IMG/VR virus record: IMGVR_UViG_3300005253_000263
Span: 1 to 46,692 of that record
Origin: a virus
Strand: one strand, 5' to 3'
Length of the DNA stretch: 46,692 nt
Shown here piece after piece: positions 13,308 through 21,452 of the stretch. The first letter of the stretch is position 1. Every line of letters starts with the position of its first letter. Made by a program: the position numbers and the translations under genes. The notes under the pieces are model-generated. The model made no database searches. It was not told the origin of the DNA and saw only the letters and a list, made by a program, of their open reading frames with translations.

Positions 13308-13508
13308 TCACCTCTTCTTCCTTCTGCCCTTGAGATCTTCGTACTTAACGTCAAAGAATCGTAGGAGGCCTGCCGCAATACGGCTTGTTCTTGGCGCTCT
13401 GCGCGTCTCGGCCATCTCCAATTGTTCCTTGAGTTCGTCGATATCGTGCTGTCGTAGTCGGTCGTACGCTTCGTCTTCATCCTCGTCTTCTGAATATTCA
13501 TACCGCAT
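13308..13508 (-). CDS. Small charged protein
   Basis: 66 residues with a strongly acidic start (YSEDEDEDEAYD), a helix, and a basic end (KGRRKKR). A longer ORF in another frame (13259-13501) covers the same bases but has a low-complexity product, so this frame was preferred. Function unknown. Confidence 0.5.
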   Translation of the reverse strand: MRYEYSEDEDEDEAYDRLRQHDIDELKEQLEMAETRRAPRTSRIAAGLLRFFDVKYEDLKGRRKKR

Positions 13509-13531
13509 CTTAAAGGAAACCTCTAATTACG

Positions 13532-13984
13532 TCAACAGGCAGACAGATATTTCTTGGCTGATTCCAGAATGATGATGGAGTGCTGAAGGTGGCCAATGCC
13601 TGTGTTGCATTGGAAGCACAGAAGACCCCTAACCACTCCAGTTTCATGACAATGATCAACGAATAGTCCTCTGGGGTCATTTTCGTGTTTAGCTTGACAG
13701 ATCTTGCATTCACCATTTTGGTCATTGAGCATCTGGTCCCAGTCATCGACTGTGATGCCAAATTCTCGCTTGAGTCGCCAGGCTCTCTGTGCTGCTTTCA
13801 GCCTTGCGGCGTTCTTTTTGTAGTATTTGCGGGTATAGGCCGTGCGATTCTGACGCGTGACTAACGATGACCTGTAATTGCTGTCGCACTCTTTGCAGGA
13901 TGACCTAAAGCCGCTTGCCTGCCATTTGTCCGCATAGAACCCAGATTCGGGTTTTTCTGTTTTGCATTTTGAACACCTTCTCAT
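13532..13984 (-). CDS. HNH endonuclease of the endonuclease VII family
   Basis: 150 residues. N-terminal zinc knuckle (C4, C7, C30, C33) and a C-terminal endonuclease VII domain: FGITVDDWDQMLNDQNGECK, CKIC, VDHCHETGVVRGLLC, FQCNTGIGH. T4 endonuclease VII resolves branched DNA, while many phage copies behave as mobile homing genes. TGATG coupling to the exonuclease gene. A relative lies at 44580-44957. Confidence 0.88.
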   Translation of the reverse strand: MRRCSKCKTEKPESGFYADKWQASGFRSSCKECDSNYRSSLVTRQNRTAYTRKYYKKNAARLKAAQRAWRLKREFGITVDDWDQMLNDQNGECKICQAKHENDPRGLFVDHCHETGVVRGLLCFQCNTGIGHLQHSIIILESAKKYLSAC

Positions 13985-14685
13985 CAGAACAAGCCTGGGA
14001 TTGCATCTGCCCCAACGGGTTTGCTCTTAACGTTGTACCTACAATGATTAACCAACATCCAGGTAATTTCGGTTAATTTCTCGCAGAACCTCTCGTGCAT
14101 GGCCTCGTCCCGGTCAAGCAGCTCTATGCTGAGCTGGTTCGTCGCCTTTGCGTCCGGGTGGTAGCTGATGAAAACGATCTTGGGGCGCTGGGTGACGAAT
14201 GACTCGAATTGAATCTGAGTGTAGTACCCCAGGTTGGTCTTCCTGACGCCCCAGTGCAGCAGCTTCAGGTGGTTATTGAGGTGAAAAGGGTTCTTTGCCT
14301 GCCCCGTGGTGTCTTCCCCCTCAAGGAAATCTGGTGTGGCGCTCGCGATATCGAAGTCCGGATGAACAATCATGCCTGGGGATCGATCCAGTTTGCCGGA
14401 CGTTAGCCGGCCCATGTTGTACTCGCCGATAGACTGTGCCTCGAAAGCATTCCCGTGTTCCGTGAACTTGCCGCTGAAGCCGTCCGCGGCCGGGTGATGT
14501 AATTCCTCCGCCATTTCGTCCATCATGGCGTTCAGCGTCTTGCGGCGCGAATTCAATATCATGTGCGCGCGCTTCGATGCAGTGATGCGGCCACGCCGAG
14601 CGTCAAGCCACTCTTGCGTGTTGGACTCCCCGCTTGGCGGCAGAGTCAGAAGGCTGAAATCGTACTTGGTTAGTTTCACGGTCAT
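13984..14685 (-). CDS. YqaJ-type recombination exonuclease
   Basis: 233 residues. Fold and motifs of the YqaJ/lambda-exonuclease group: TQEWLDARRGRITAS near the start, EHGNAFE (76-82), ATPDF with Asp119, then the active-site strand, and YYTQIQFE (154-161). The expected E-x-K is replaced by Q129-A-K131. Such enzymes resect DNA to load the partner annealing protein, here RecT, encoded one small gene upstream. The Gln replacement may alter activity. Confidence 0.85.
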   Translation of the reverse strand: MTVKLTKYDFSLLTLPPSGESNTQEWLDARRGRITASKRAHMILNSRRKTLNAMMDEMAEELHHPAADGFSGKFTEHGNAFEAQSIGEYNMGRLTSGKLDRSPGMIVHPDFDIASATPDFLEGEDTTGQAKNPFHLNNHLKLLHWGVRKTNLGYYTQIQFESFVTQRPKIVFISYHPDAKATNQLSIELLDRDEAMHERFCEKLTEITWMLVNHCRYNVKSKPVGADAIPGLF

Positions 14686-14873
14686 TGAGAGTTAAGGTCC
14701 TCCCACCCCTCGTCGGCATCCTGGTAAATAAATTCACCGCCTTCGTCCTGATAGCCGCGACCATCATAGAACCCCGCGCGATACGCTTGTTCGATCCGCC
14801 CTCGCAGCTCCTTCACGCGCTTTCTCAGTCGGGAGTTTTCTGCGTACACGGTGAGCCCTTGCGTTGTGCTCAT
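14682..14873 (-). CDS. Small coiled-coil protein between RecT and exonuclease
   Basis: 63 residues: helix RLRKRVKELRGRIEQAYRAG, then an acidic tail. 4-nt overlaps at both ends place it firmly in the operon. Function unknown. Confidence 0.65.
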   Translation of the reverse strand: MSTTQGLTVYAENSRLRKRVKELRGRIEQAYRAGFYDGRGYQDEGGEFIYQDADEGWEDLNSQ

Positions 14874-15946
14874 TCCAGTTCCTGCCGGGTGGTGTCGCTG
14901 TCGAGTTGATCCTCTATCGGATCGGGCTTGGGTTCCTTGGCGGCATTGTATCGACGCTGACGGTCAAGTAGTTTTTCCTCGATCTCGTCAAAGTATTTCA
15001 TCTGGATTTTGCTGAGCGCGTTCACGCTATAGTTGGAGTACACGGTGTCGTGATCCAGCCCCTGCGTTGAACACAGGTCCTTGATTTGAGCGACCTGCTC
15101 CTCAGTAACCAGCTCGCCCATTTCCGCTTCAATTTGCTCGGCACGTACTTCCGTGCGCTGTTCGTTAGTTTCCGCGCGATTGTCCGCTTCGATTGCGAGC
15201 AGAAGGCGCTGGTAGCGGCTGTCGTCTGACAGGGGCCATTGCTTGCTGGCTCGGCGAATGACGGCCTTCTTGACCATCTCACCACACCAGTACACCCACG
15301 GGCCAGAGGGCTTCTTTCCTTCCTTCCTTGGGTTGAATGCGTCGGACGCGCCGGCTATGGCCTGAACCTCAGACAGATCCATGACGGTGATGTGCGGCCA
15401 CTCGCTGTTCTTCAAATGCGCGATACAGTAGGCGGCGATCATTTTGTTCTTGTCCAGGTCGACAAGGTCGATAACGCGCTCGCTGGTGCCGGAGCTGAAT
15501 TTCGGTTTGTGTATTAGGTATGGCTTGGAGCCCAGATCAACATCGAACCCGTCATCCTCGAATTCGTACACGACCTCGGCGGTGATGTTGTTGATCAGGC
15601 CGGTGTCGGTTGCGAGTTTCATCAGGCCCCTATACATAGGTGACGCTGTGCAATCGAACGAGTTCTTCTTTGTGTTCCAGCGCGGGATAAGCGCCATCTG
15701 CTGTGATGCGGGGTTTAGGCTGAGGCCGACGGCCGCCAGGTGAACCATGCTGTCCTTTAGGGTTTCCGGATCGCACTTGAGCAGCAGCTTGCTGTTTGAA
15801 ATCTTCTCAAGGGCGTATCGCGCTTCGGCTGCGAAACTCAGCATGCCGGTCTTCTGATTCTGCACCGTGAAGCGGCGCTTCGATTCTTGAATGATCGAGG
15901 CCATCTTTTCGCGGGCTTGGGCTTCAGGTAGAATCTTGTTACTCAC
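14870..15946 (-). CDS. recT: RecT single-strand annealing protein
   Basis: 358 residues from the GTG at 15946, chosen because GGAG lies 5 nt upstream; longer extensions lack support. Conserved RecT features include LLLKCDPETLKDSM, LAAVGLSLNPASQQMALIP, YRGLMKLA and GPWVYWCGEMVKKAVIRR. RecT binds single strands and anneals or invades homologous DNA. C-terminal extension (about 260-358) is helical and acidic. First gene of the leftward operon, driven by the promoter at 16163-16191. Confidence 0.95.
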   Translation of the reverse strand: MSNKILPEAQAREKMASIIQESKRRFTVQNQKTGMLSFAAEARYALEKISNSKLLLKCDPETLKDSMVHLAAVGLSLNPASQQMALIPRWNTKKNSFDCTASPMYRGLMKLATDTGLINNITAEVVYEFEDDGFDVDLGSKPYLIHKPKFSSGTSERVIDLVDLDKNKMIAAYCIAHLKNSEWPHITVMDLSEVQAIAGASDAFNPRKEGKKPSGPWVYWCGEMVKKAVIRRASKQWPLSDDSRYQRLLLAIEADNRAETNEQRTEVRAEQIEAEMGELVTEEQVAQIKDLCSTQGLDHDTVYSNYSVNALSKIQMKYFDEIEEKLLDRQRRYNAAKEPKPDPIEDQLDSDTTRQELE

Positions 15947-16162
15947 GGTATCTCCAGTTAAATTCACGATCAGTGTCCGGTCGCTACCCCGGATGCACCT
16001 TTTCAAGCGTCTGTCATCAGTCTGGTTCGCGGGCCTGACTGAATTACGATAGCCTGTGGACCGGTCACGTTTCCAGTGAGGATGTACAATCATCCGGATC
16101 GGTGGAGTGCAATAACCCTGCCTTACGTGCGCGCTTTTCACGCATCACTGGTCGAATGGCGA
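15947..16162 (-). other. recT leader, no gene seen
   Basis: About 215 nt of untranslated leader between the promoter and the recT GTG. An open frame upstream of recT continues to 16141 but has no ribosome binding site. No clear terminator. Confidence 0.45.
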
Positions 16163-16191
16163 ACACTACACTACCAAGGCGGCTCCGTCAA
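16163..16191 (-). promoter_or_regulatory. Promoter of the recT operon
   Basis: -35 TTGACG (16191-16186), 17-nt spacer, -10 TAGTGT (16168-16163), reading leftward. The form is the same as the tRNA promoter (TAGNNT -10). Confidence 0.6.
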
Positions 16192-16270
16192 GGACCCGGC
16201 CGATTTATTTAAGACCCGCTGATGGCTATAAGAAGGAGTGCGGGCCTCTAAAGATAAATCACGCAAGTCG

Positions 16271-16316
16271 TTGACGGCGGCATGTATTTGTGTCATGGTG
16301 CCCGTCGTCTGACACA
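16271..16316 (+). promoter_or_regulatory. Possible rightward promoter and operator
   Basis: A TTGACG at 16271-16276 with 17 nt to CATGGT is a weak rightward promoter candidate. Overlapping its downstream part is a perfect inverted repeat TGTGTCA (16289-16295) and TGACACA (16310-16316) with 14 nt between, arranged like a repressor site. Confidence 0.4.
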
Positions 16317-16474
16317 CGTAGATTTGGGGTAGAAGTGTGCCCGCTGTCGAGAAAGCGCTACCGTGGATTAGTGGCTGTGCCTATTGCCCCCACGCACTTA
16401 TGGAGCCAGGACCTAGTACGCAATTGTCACCAGTTGTGGAAAGGGCGGCTACTCACTTTTTTTGGAGAGTTCGG

Positions 16475-17017
16475 TTGGGGCGAAAAAAACGCAGAAAAGG
16501 ATCGGCGCTCGGTCGGACTCTGACCCGTAACGAGAACGGCATTGTTAGGCTTAGCGGCGAGAGTTTTGATGACTGTGAGGACGAGGATTTTAGGAGGTCC
16601 TTGGTTACGCAGTGGCGCGCCAAGGGGTGCCTGTCGGAACGTCAATGGACATTTGTCCGTGCTTTGAATACGCGCTTGGCCATACTTCGCAGACTTGGGG
16701 AGTCGAAGCCGTCTCGGAAAAAGCCGGAAGTGTTTTATGTGTACGCCATTGAGGCCGACAATGCCGTGAAAATTGGATTTAGTGGTGACCCCAATGGAAG
16801 GGCCAGGGCACTACAGACCGTCAATGCTTATGCGGTAAAGGTTGCTGGGTTGATACCATGCGACACCAAGGCCGCCGCCAAAAAACTAGAGAGGCGCCTA
16901 CATAAGCTTGGCAGAGAGCACCACATGCGCGGAGAGTGGTTTAGGCCCAGCATTCTCGGCGTGTTCTATGAGAAGCAAAAGTCTCTGGCCCTTGCGGCCG
17001 TCAATCCAACAAGGTAG
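16475..17017 (+). CDS. GIY-YIG family protein (T5orf172/MUG113 type)
   Basis: About 180 residues from a TTG at 16475 with GGAGAG 7 nt upstream; the frame is open back to a GTG at 16337, so the start is uncertain. An N-terminal helical part (LVTQWRAKGCLSERQWTFVR) precedes the nuclease-like domain: VFYVYAIEADNAVKIGFSGD, RARALQTVNAY, KKLERRLHKLGREHHMRGEW. This domain belongs to the GIY-YIG superfamily; the second motif reads VKIG. First gene of the rightward replication block. Confidence 0.72.
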   Translation: MGRKKRRKGSALGRTLTRNENGIVRLSGESFDDCEDEDFRRSLVTQWRAKGCLSERQWTFVRALNTRLAILRRLGESKPSRKKPEVFYVYAIEADNAVKIGFSGDPNGRARALQTVNAYAVKVAGLIPCDTKAAAKKLERRLHKLGREHHMRGEWFRPSILGVFYEKQKSLALAAVNPTR

Positions 17018-17026
17018 GATAGCGCG

Positions 17027-17242
17027 ATGGCAAAACCAACAGATACGACTTGTATCCTGGTCAACTCAGAGGTACCCAAGCGATGCCCATGCTGCGGCAT
17101 TGATGTCGTCGGCGAAATGCAGGCCAGCAACATTCGGGCTTTCACCAACGACGGGATGTTTATCGATAGCGAATTTCTCGACGACGACTGGGCAGCCAAC
17201 CACGGAAGGTACTGCGAGTTTCGAGTTACCCAGGATGGTTGA
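17027..17242 (+). CDS. Small protein with CPCC motif
   Basis: 71 residues, RCPCCGIDVVG near the middle, and two late acidic residues runs (SEFLDDDW). AGGA stands ahead of the ATG. Its 3' end overlaps the helicase start by 8 nt. Function unknown. Confidence 0.62.
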   Translation: MAKPTDTTCILVNSEVPKRCPCCGIDVVGEMQASNIRAFTNDGMFIDSEFLDDDWAANHGRYCEFRVTQDG

Positions 17243-18785
17243 ACTATGGCAGGAGCAGGCTGATGTCATCGAAGAAGTACGACAGGCTATTCGAAATGGA
17301 TACCGATCAATTCTTATCGTTGCGCCGACTGGCTCAGGCAAGACAGTCATTGGCGCGTCAATCATTCACTCGGCTGAACAGAAGCAGAAGCAATCGATAT
17401 TTCTGGCGCATCGGCGTGAGCTGATCTACCAGACCGCGGACAAACTCAACAGGTTCGGCGTTGAACACGGCATCATCATGGCCGGCGAAATGACCGATCA
17501 CTGGAAGGGCGTACAAATAGCAAGCATTGACACGCTACGCGCGCGTTACATGAACGAGAAGCGCAAGTACCAACTACCTTTGCCCGCGGTCTCCGTGGTG
17601 ATGGTCGACGAGGCGCACAGGTCGCTGTCGAATACTTACACGAAGCTGCTCGATCACTACAAGGCGGAGGGCGCGATCAGCATAGGTTTGACCGCAACGC
17701 CGATCCGCGGTGACGGCAAGGGGCTGGCGCGGCACTACGATTTCATGGTGCTGGCGCCGAGCATGGAAGAATTGATTGACAATGGCCGGCTTGTGCCGCC
17801 CAGGTACTTTGTGCCAACCATACCAGACCTGACAGGGGTCAAAATAGCGAGGGGTGATTACGTTGAAGGGGATCTTGAGAAGGTCAGGGACCACCGTGAA
17901 GCGGTCGGTGACATCATTACGAACTGGGTTCGAATCGCACCAGAGAGAAAAACGATTGTATTCGCTTCTGGAGTCCGGCACTCAATCCATATCGCTGAGG
18001 AGTTTACCAAGGCTGGCTACAGGGCCGCACACATCGACGGTACGACGCCTCTCAGGGAGCGCGATGAAGCGCTGGCGGCTCTCGCGCGCGGAGATATACA
18101 GGTCATCAGCAACTGCATGGTACTCACGGAGGGTTTCGATTGTCCCTCGCTGGATTGTTGTATTCTGGCGCGACCAACAAGGAATCTCGGCCTCTATATC
18201 CAGATGGGAGGGAGAGTCCTACGAACATTTCCCGGTAAAGAGGATTCAATTATAATCGACCACTCGGGCAACCTGTACGAACACGGGTACCTTGAGGATG
18301 ATCATAACTGGCAGCTTACCGACGGCCTTGCATGCGATGACCGGCTGGACCGGCAGGAAGACTTTGACGAAAAGCACCCGATCACGTGTAAGGAATGCGG
18401 GCACGTCTATGAGGGACAGCTATGTTGCCCGCACTGCGGACACGTACCGGAGCGTCGCGGAGAATACGTCGAGATGCGGCACGCCGACCTGATAGAGGTC
18501 AGGCGCGAGAAACGAGCGAAGGCGAAAGAGCAGGCCAACAAGTTATTGCCGCCGACGCACGAAGAGAAGCAACGCTGGTACTCGATGTTTTGCGCGTACG
18601 CCGCAAGCAAAGGCCACAGGATGGGCAGCGTCTCGTACAAGTACAAGAGCAAGTTTGGGGTATGGCCCAAGAACATGTCCAGGGTTCCGGTGACGCCGAC
18701 CAAGGAATGCCTAGCCTACATCACCCACTTGAATATCAAGCACGCATACAGGACGAAGAACAGGCCATGGCCGAAACGGAGCTAA
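17235..18785 (+). CDS. DEAH-box superfamily 2 helicase with zinc ribbon
   Basis: 516 residues from the ATG at 17235. Walker A APTGSGKT (30-37), DEAH (125-128), TATP (about 153), motif V LTEGFD and motif VI MGGRVLR complete the two-lobed ATPase core. A four-cysteine zinc ribbon (C385 to about C403) and a basic C-terminal extension follow. This build is typical of phage replication or recombination helicases of the RecG/UvsW-like DEAD/DEAH group. The C-terminus contains VTPTKECL, also seen in the phosphoesterase at 25914. Confidence 0.92.
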   Translation: MVELWQEQADVIEEVRQAIRNGYRSILIVAPTGSGKTVIGASIIHSAEQKQKQSIFLAHRRELIYQTADKLNRFGVEHGIIMAGEMTDHWKGVQIASIDTLRARYMNEKRKYQLPLPAVSVVMVDEAHRSLSNTYTKLLDHYKAEGAISIGLTATPIRGDGKGLARHYDFMVLAPSMEELIDNGRLVPPRYFVPTIPDLTGVKIARGDYVEGDLEKVRDHREAVGDIITNWVRIAPERKTIVFASGVRHSIHIAEEFTKAGYRAAHIDGTTPLRERDEALAALARGDIQVISNCMVLTEGFDCPSLDCCILARPTRNLGLYIQMGGRVLRTFPGKEDSIIIDHSGNLYEHGYLEDDHNWQLTDGLACDDRLDRQEDFDEKHPITCKECGHVYEGQLCCPHCGHVPERRGEYVEMRHADLIEVRREKRAKAKEQANKLLPPTHEEKQRWYSMFCAYAASKGHRMGSVSYKYKSKFGVWPKNMSRVPVTPTKECLAYITHLNIKHAYRTKNRPWPKRS

Positions 18786-18940
18786 TCGATTTCAAGGGCG
18801 ACTACATGAAGATCTTATTTACTGGTGCGTATAAGATCGGTCGCCGCGGTTTGGTCGAGCAATGGTGTTACGTTGAGCAGAGCTGGCATCACGGGTATTG
18901 GAAGCTTCCTTTTCCGGTTTTTACTGCATGGTGGGAATAA
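18767..18940 (+). CDS. Small hypothetical protein
   Basis: 57 residues from the ATG inside the helicase 3' end; an internal ATG at 18806 is a possible later start. Aromatic-rich C-terminus (QSWHHGYWKLPFPVFTAWW). Function unknown. Confidence 0.5.
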   Translation: MAETELIDFKGDYMKILFTGAYKIGRRGLVEQWCYVEQSWHHGYWKLPFPVFTAWWE

Positions 18941-18941
18941 C

Positions 18942-19157
18942 ATGAAATTGATAAAAGGCAAGAGAGTGGCGCGTTGGCTTCCGTTCGATTGGGAGAAGAT
19001 CAAACAGGTGCGTCACGGTAAGCGGGGCCGGAAGTTTGGCCTTGTGGAGTTTGAGGGTACCAAGGAAGAGCTGGTAGTAGCCAAGCGCCTCGGTCGCCCG
19101 GTGCCGCGTCACAGGGCGTGGGTTAATATGTCCAGTCTGATGGAGCACGAGAAGTGA
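18942..19157 (+). CDS. Small basic protein
   Basis: 71 residues from the ATG at 18942 (GGGA upstream). Basic and beta-rich (GRKFGLVEFEGTKEELVV). Ends in a GTGA overlap with the next gene. Function unknown; DNA or RNA binding is possible from the charge. Confidence 0.58.
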   Translation: MKLIKGKRVARWLPFDWEKIKQVRHGKRGRKFGLVEFEGTKEELVVAKRLGRPVPRHRAWVNMSSLMEHEK

Positions 19158-19378
19158 ACGCGTTGCGCAAGGGAAAAGTTGGTGTTACCGCCCACGCCCT
19201 GCTCCGGTTTCTCCAGCGGGTCGACGGTGTGGACATTGAAGACGCCGTCAGACGACTGGTGCCGGACGACCCGGAACATATGATCGGCGTCGTGGGGGGC
19301 AACGGTACGTTTCCGGGTCCGAAGGGGTTCCGCCTTGTTATCAAGGACGGAAATGTCATAACTATTGTACCGTCATGA
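19154..19378 (+). CDS. Small hypothetical protein
   Basis: 74 residues, GTG start coupled to the previous stop. Pattern AHALLRFLQRVDGVD then a glycine-rich turn and FRLVIKDGNVITIVPS. The His-x3-Arg...Glu/Asp layout slightly recalls DUF4258-like small proteins, a weak resemblance. Ends in an ATGA overlap with the Mom-like gene. Confidence 0.6.
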   Translation: MNALRKGKVGVTAHALLRFLQRVDGVDIEDAVRRLVPDDPEHMIGVVGGNGTFPGPKGFRLVIKDGNVITIVPS

Positions 19379-20004
19379 GCATTTCTAACATGAATCCAAG
19401 CATAGCTGTTGTCCCGCCAAAATGGATTGTTCCCATACTGCTTGAACGCCACTACTTGCATCGTCGCCCACCCATAAGCCAAGCTTATGCTGTGACGCTG
19501 AATGGAAAAACACCAGCAAGAATTGACAATGTTGTGGCTGTTGCGACCTTTGGGGTGCCCGCCAGCCGACATCTGCAAAAAAGCGTTTGTCCGGATTATC
19601 CGAATTTGGTGTTGGAGTTAAATCGCGTCTGGATAGACGACGCCATGCCAAAGAATTTCGCCAGTTGGTTTCTTTCTCGTTGTTTGAAAGACACCTTGCA
19701 GGGCTTGTTGATATGCTCCTATGCCGATACAAGCGTTGGTCACTTTGGATATATGTATAGGGCGTGCAACTGGCATTATGCCGGTTGGACAGACATGGAT
19801 AGGAAGACGCCCAGATTTGATTACGTGGCCCCCGGAAAGCATTCTCGTGATGCCTTTCGCAACGGATACACGAAAAAAGTTCGGCGCAAACCAAAGGTAA
19901 GATATTGGAGAGCTACCGGGGACAAGAGAACGCGTAAGTGGCTGGAGTCTATTTGCGGATGGCCAAAGCTAAATTGGAAGGAGCAACCGCCGCCATGCGA
20001 ATGA
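19375..20004 (+). CDS. Mom-like DNA adenine modification enzyme
   Basis: 209 residues. The core follows the GNAT-like Mom family: VAVATFGVPASRHLQK, CPDYPNLVLELNRVWIDD (about 75-90), MPKNFASWFLSRCLK, then CSYADTSVGHFGYMYRACNW (about 113-132). Mu Mom converts adenine in DNA to its methylcarbamoyl form and so blocks host restriction. The basic C-terminus (KKVRRKPKVRYWR) suits DNA contact. It lies between small coupled genes and the primase, with ATGA overlap upstream and a 10-nt overlap downstream. Assignment rests on remembered family motifs. Confidence 0.75.
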   Translation: MSISNMNPSIAVVPPKWIVPILLERHYLHRRPPISQAYAVTLNGKTPARIDNVVAVATFGVPASRHLQKSVCPDYPNLVLELNRVWIDDAMPKNFASWFLSRCLKDTLQGLLICSYADTSVGHFGYMYRACNWHYAGWTDMDRKTPRFDYVAPGKHSRDAFRNGYTKKVRRKPKVRYWRATGDKRTRKWLESICGWPKLNWKEQPPPCE

Positions 20005-20942
20005 ACAACGATACGAAGGCCGCCGCGCATGGTAGATGGCTCGGCATCCTGACTGCAATGGGGCTCACTGAAGCAGAGCTGTCCGGTAAGCACGGGCCGT
20101 GTCCGCTATGCGAGGGTAGGGACAGGTTTCGGTTTACCGATTACAAGGGCAACGGCGATTATTTCTGTTCGCACTGCGGCCCAGGTAGCGGGTTCGACCT
20201 GATCATGGGCAAAAACGATTGGGACTTCGCGCACGCCGCCCAGGAGGTGGACAAGGTTATGGGCAACAAGATCGAGCAAGTATTCCAGCCGCGAGTGGAC
20301 ATTGAGAAGCGCCGCCGCGACATGAATTTCTTGTGGACAAACGCCACTGACAGGGATCTTGTATCGCAGTACCTCGACTCGCGCGAGATATCACTACATC
20401 ACCAACTCGATTTGCGGGACCTGCGCGGGCACCCCCAGATGTTTATGCGCGATTCCAACAAGCGACATCGCGCCATGCTCGCGCTGATTAGAAATGCGGC
20501 AGGTAACCCCGTGTCGATCCATCGGACATACATAGCAAGCGGACTGAGAAAGGTGATGCCGCCCATCGAAACGATCAAGGGCTGCGCGATCAGGCTGGGT
20601 GCAACGTCGCCGGACGAGGCCCTGATCGTAGGCGAGGGGGTAGAGACCGTCCTGTCAGGCATGGAAGAATTCAGCAGCGAGAACCCATCCGGCTATGCGT
20701 GCATCTCTGCCGGCAACATGGAAGAGGTCAATGTGCCGGAGTCGGTGGAGAGAGTTATAATCCTCGCTGATAACGACAAGTCATTCACCGGTCAGAAGTC
20801 AGCGTTTATTCTGGCGCGCAAGCTGGACATGAAGGGCAAAAAAGTGCGTGTTTACATGCGGCCGGACATTGGCATGGACTGGAACGATTTGCCCAAGGAC
20901 GAGCGCACAATAAGTATGTCGTGGAGCAACTCAGTTGAGTAA
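19995..20942 (+). CDS. DNA primase with zinc-binding and Toprim domains
   Basis: 315 residues from the ATG at 19995 (GGAAGGAG upstream; a second ATG at 20001). N-terminal zinc finger C36xxC39...C58xxC61 (CPLCEGRDRF, FCSHCG) as in phage primases, then a linker and Toprim motifs EALIVGEGVETVL (about 210) and VIILADNDKS (about 258). It makes RNA primers for the phage fork. No helicase domain is fused; the DEAH helicase is encoded separately. Confidence 0.92.
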   Translation: MRMNNDTKAAAHGRWLGILTAMGLTEAELSGKHGPCPLCEGRDRFRFTDYKGNGDYFCSHCGPGSGFDLIMGKNDWDFAHAAQEVDKVMGNKIEQVFQPRVDIEKRRRDMNFLWTNATDRDLVSQYLDSREISLHHQLDLRDLRGHPQMFMRDSNKRHRAMLALIRNAAGNPVSIHRTYIASGLRKVMPPIETIKGCAIRLGATSPDEALIVGEGVETVLSGMEEFSSENPSGYACISAGNMEEVNVPESVERVIILADNDKSFTGQKSAFILARKLDMKGKKVRVYMRPDIGMDWNDLPKDERTISMSWSNSVE

Positions 20943-21051
20943 GTACACTAATGAAGAGCTGAAGGAGATGGCGCTGGAGGTTGTCGAAGATGTCAAATGC
21001 CGGCGGAGTGCAGTCGTTCAATTTAATTCTGACGATAGTCGTGGCGCTTGA
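20935..21051 (+). CDS. Small acidic protein, 38 residues
   Basis: TTG start with GGAG 8 nt upstream, overlapping the primase stop. Sequence SKYTNEELKEMALEVVEDVK is a clean amphipathic helix. Function unknown. Confidence 0.5.
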   Translation: MSKYTNEELKEMALEVVEDVKCRRSAVVQFNSDDSRGA

Positions 21052-21103
21052 GATGGAGCCGGATGTCGTGTGGGAAAGGATAAGGGAGTACGCTCGTGGA
21101 TAA
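20990..21103 (+). CDS. Small protein, 37 residues, overlapping frame
   Basis: ATG with GGAGG 10 nt upstream, running in another frame over the 3' half of the preceding small gene and ending 8 nt inside the next. Contains a hydrophobic stretch FNLILTIVVALEM. Either this or the neighbour may be the only real gene. Confidence 0.4.
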   Translation: MSNAGGVQSFNLILTIVVALEMEPDVVWERIREYARG

Positions 21104-21452
21104 GATTATTGTGGCTGGCGGCCGGGACTTCGACGACTACTTTATGGTTTGCCTTACCCTGGAGCGGCGCTTTGCTATCAATGACGAGATTGTATCGGGC
21201 GGCGCGAAGGGGGCAGATGCCCTTGGAGAGAGGTACGCCCATGAGCAAGCAACGAACTTCAGGCGATTCCCCGCTGACTGGGATCGGTACGGCAAGGGGG
21301 CTGGCTGGCGTCGCAACAAAGAGATGGCCGAATATGCCGACGTGTTGATAGCCTTCTGGGATGGCAAGAGCACTGGCACGCGGAGCATGATTCACCTTGC
21401 GCTCAAGCACGGTTTAGAGGTTCACGTATATCGTTATGGGCCAAAGACATGA
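21096..21452 (+). CDS. SLOG-family protein, YspA type
   Basis: 118 residues, GTG start with AAGGGAG 7 nt upstream. Rossmann-like core: VAGGRDFDD at the start, the nucleotide loop SGGAKGADALGE, then RFPADWDRYGKGAG, RNKEMAEYADVLIAFWDG and a final strand. SLOG proteins bind nucleotide-derived ligands; phage YspA-type copies are common but their substrate is unknown. Confidence 0.83.
   Translation: MDKIIVAGGRDFDDYFMVCLTLERRFAINDEIVSGGAKGADALGERYAHEQATNFRRFPADWDRYGKGAGWRRNKEMAEYADVLIAFWDGKSTGTRSMIHLALKHGLEVHVYRYGPKT

Noticed and set aside
13259-13501. 80-residue ORF overlapping the small charged gene
   Set aside because: Product is low-complexity and basic/serine-rich; the other frame has a better charge pattern and start context.
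16908-17234. N-terminal extension of the helicase
   Set aside because: Upstream codons overlap the GIY-YIG and CPCC genes in other frames and do not look like helicase sequence.
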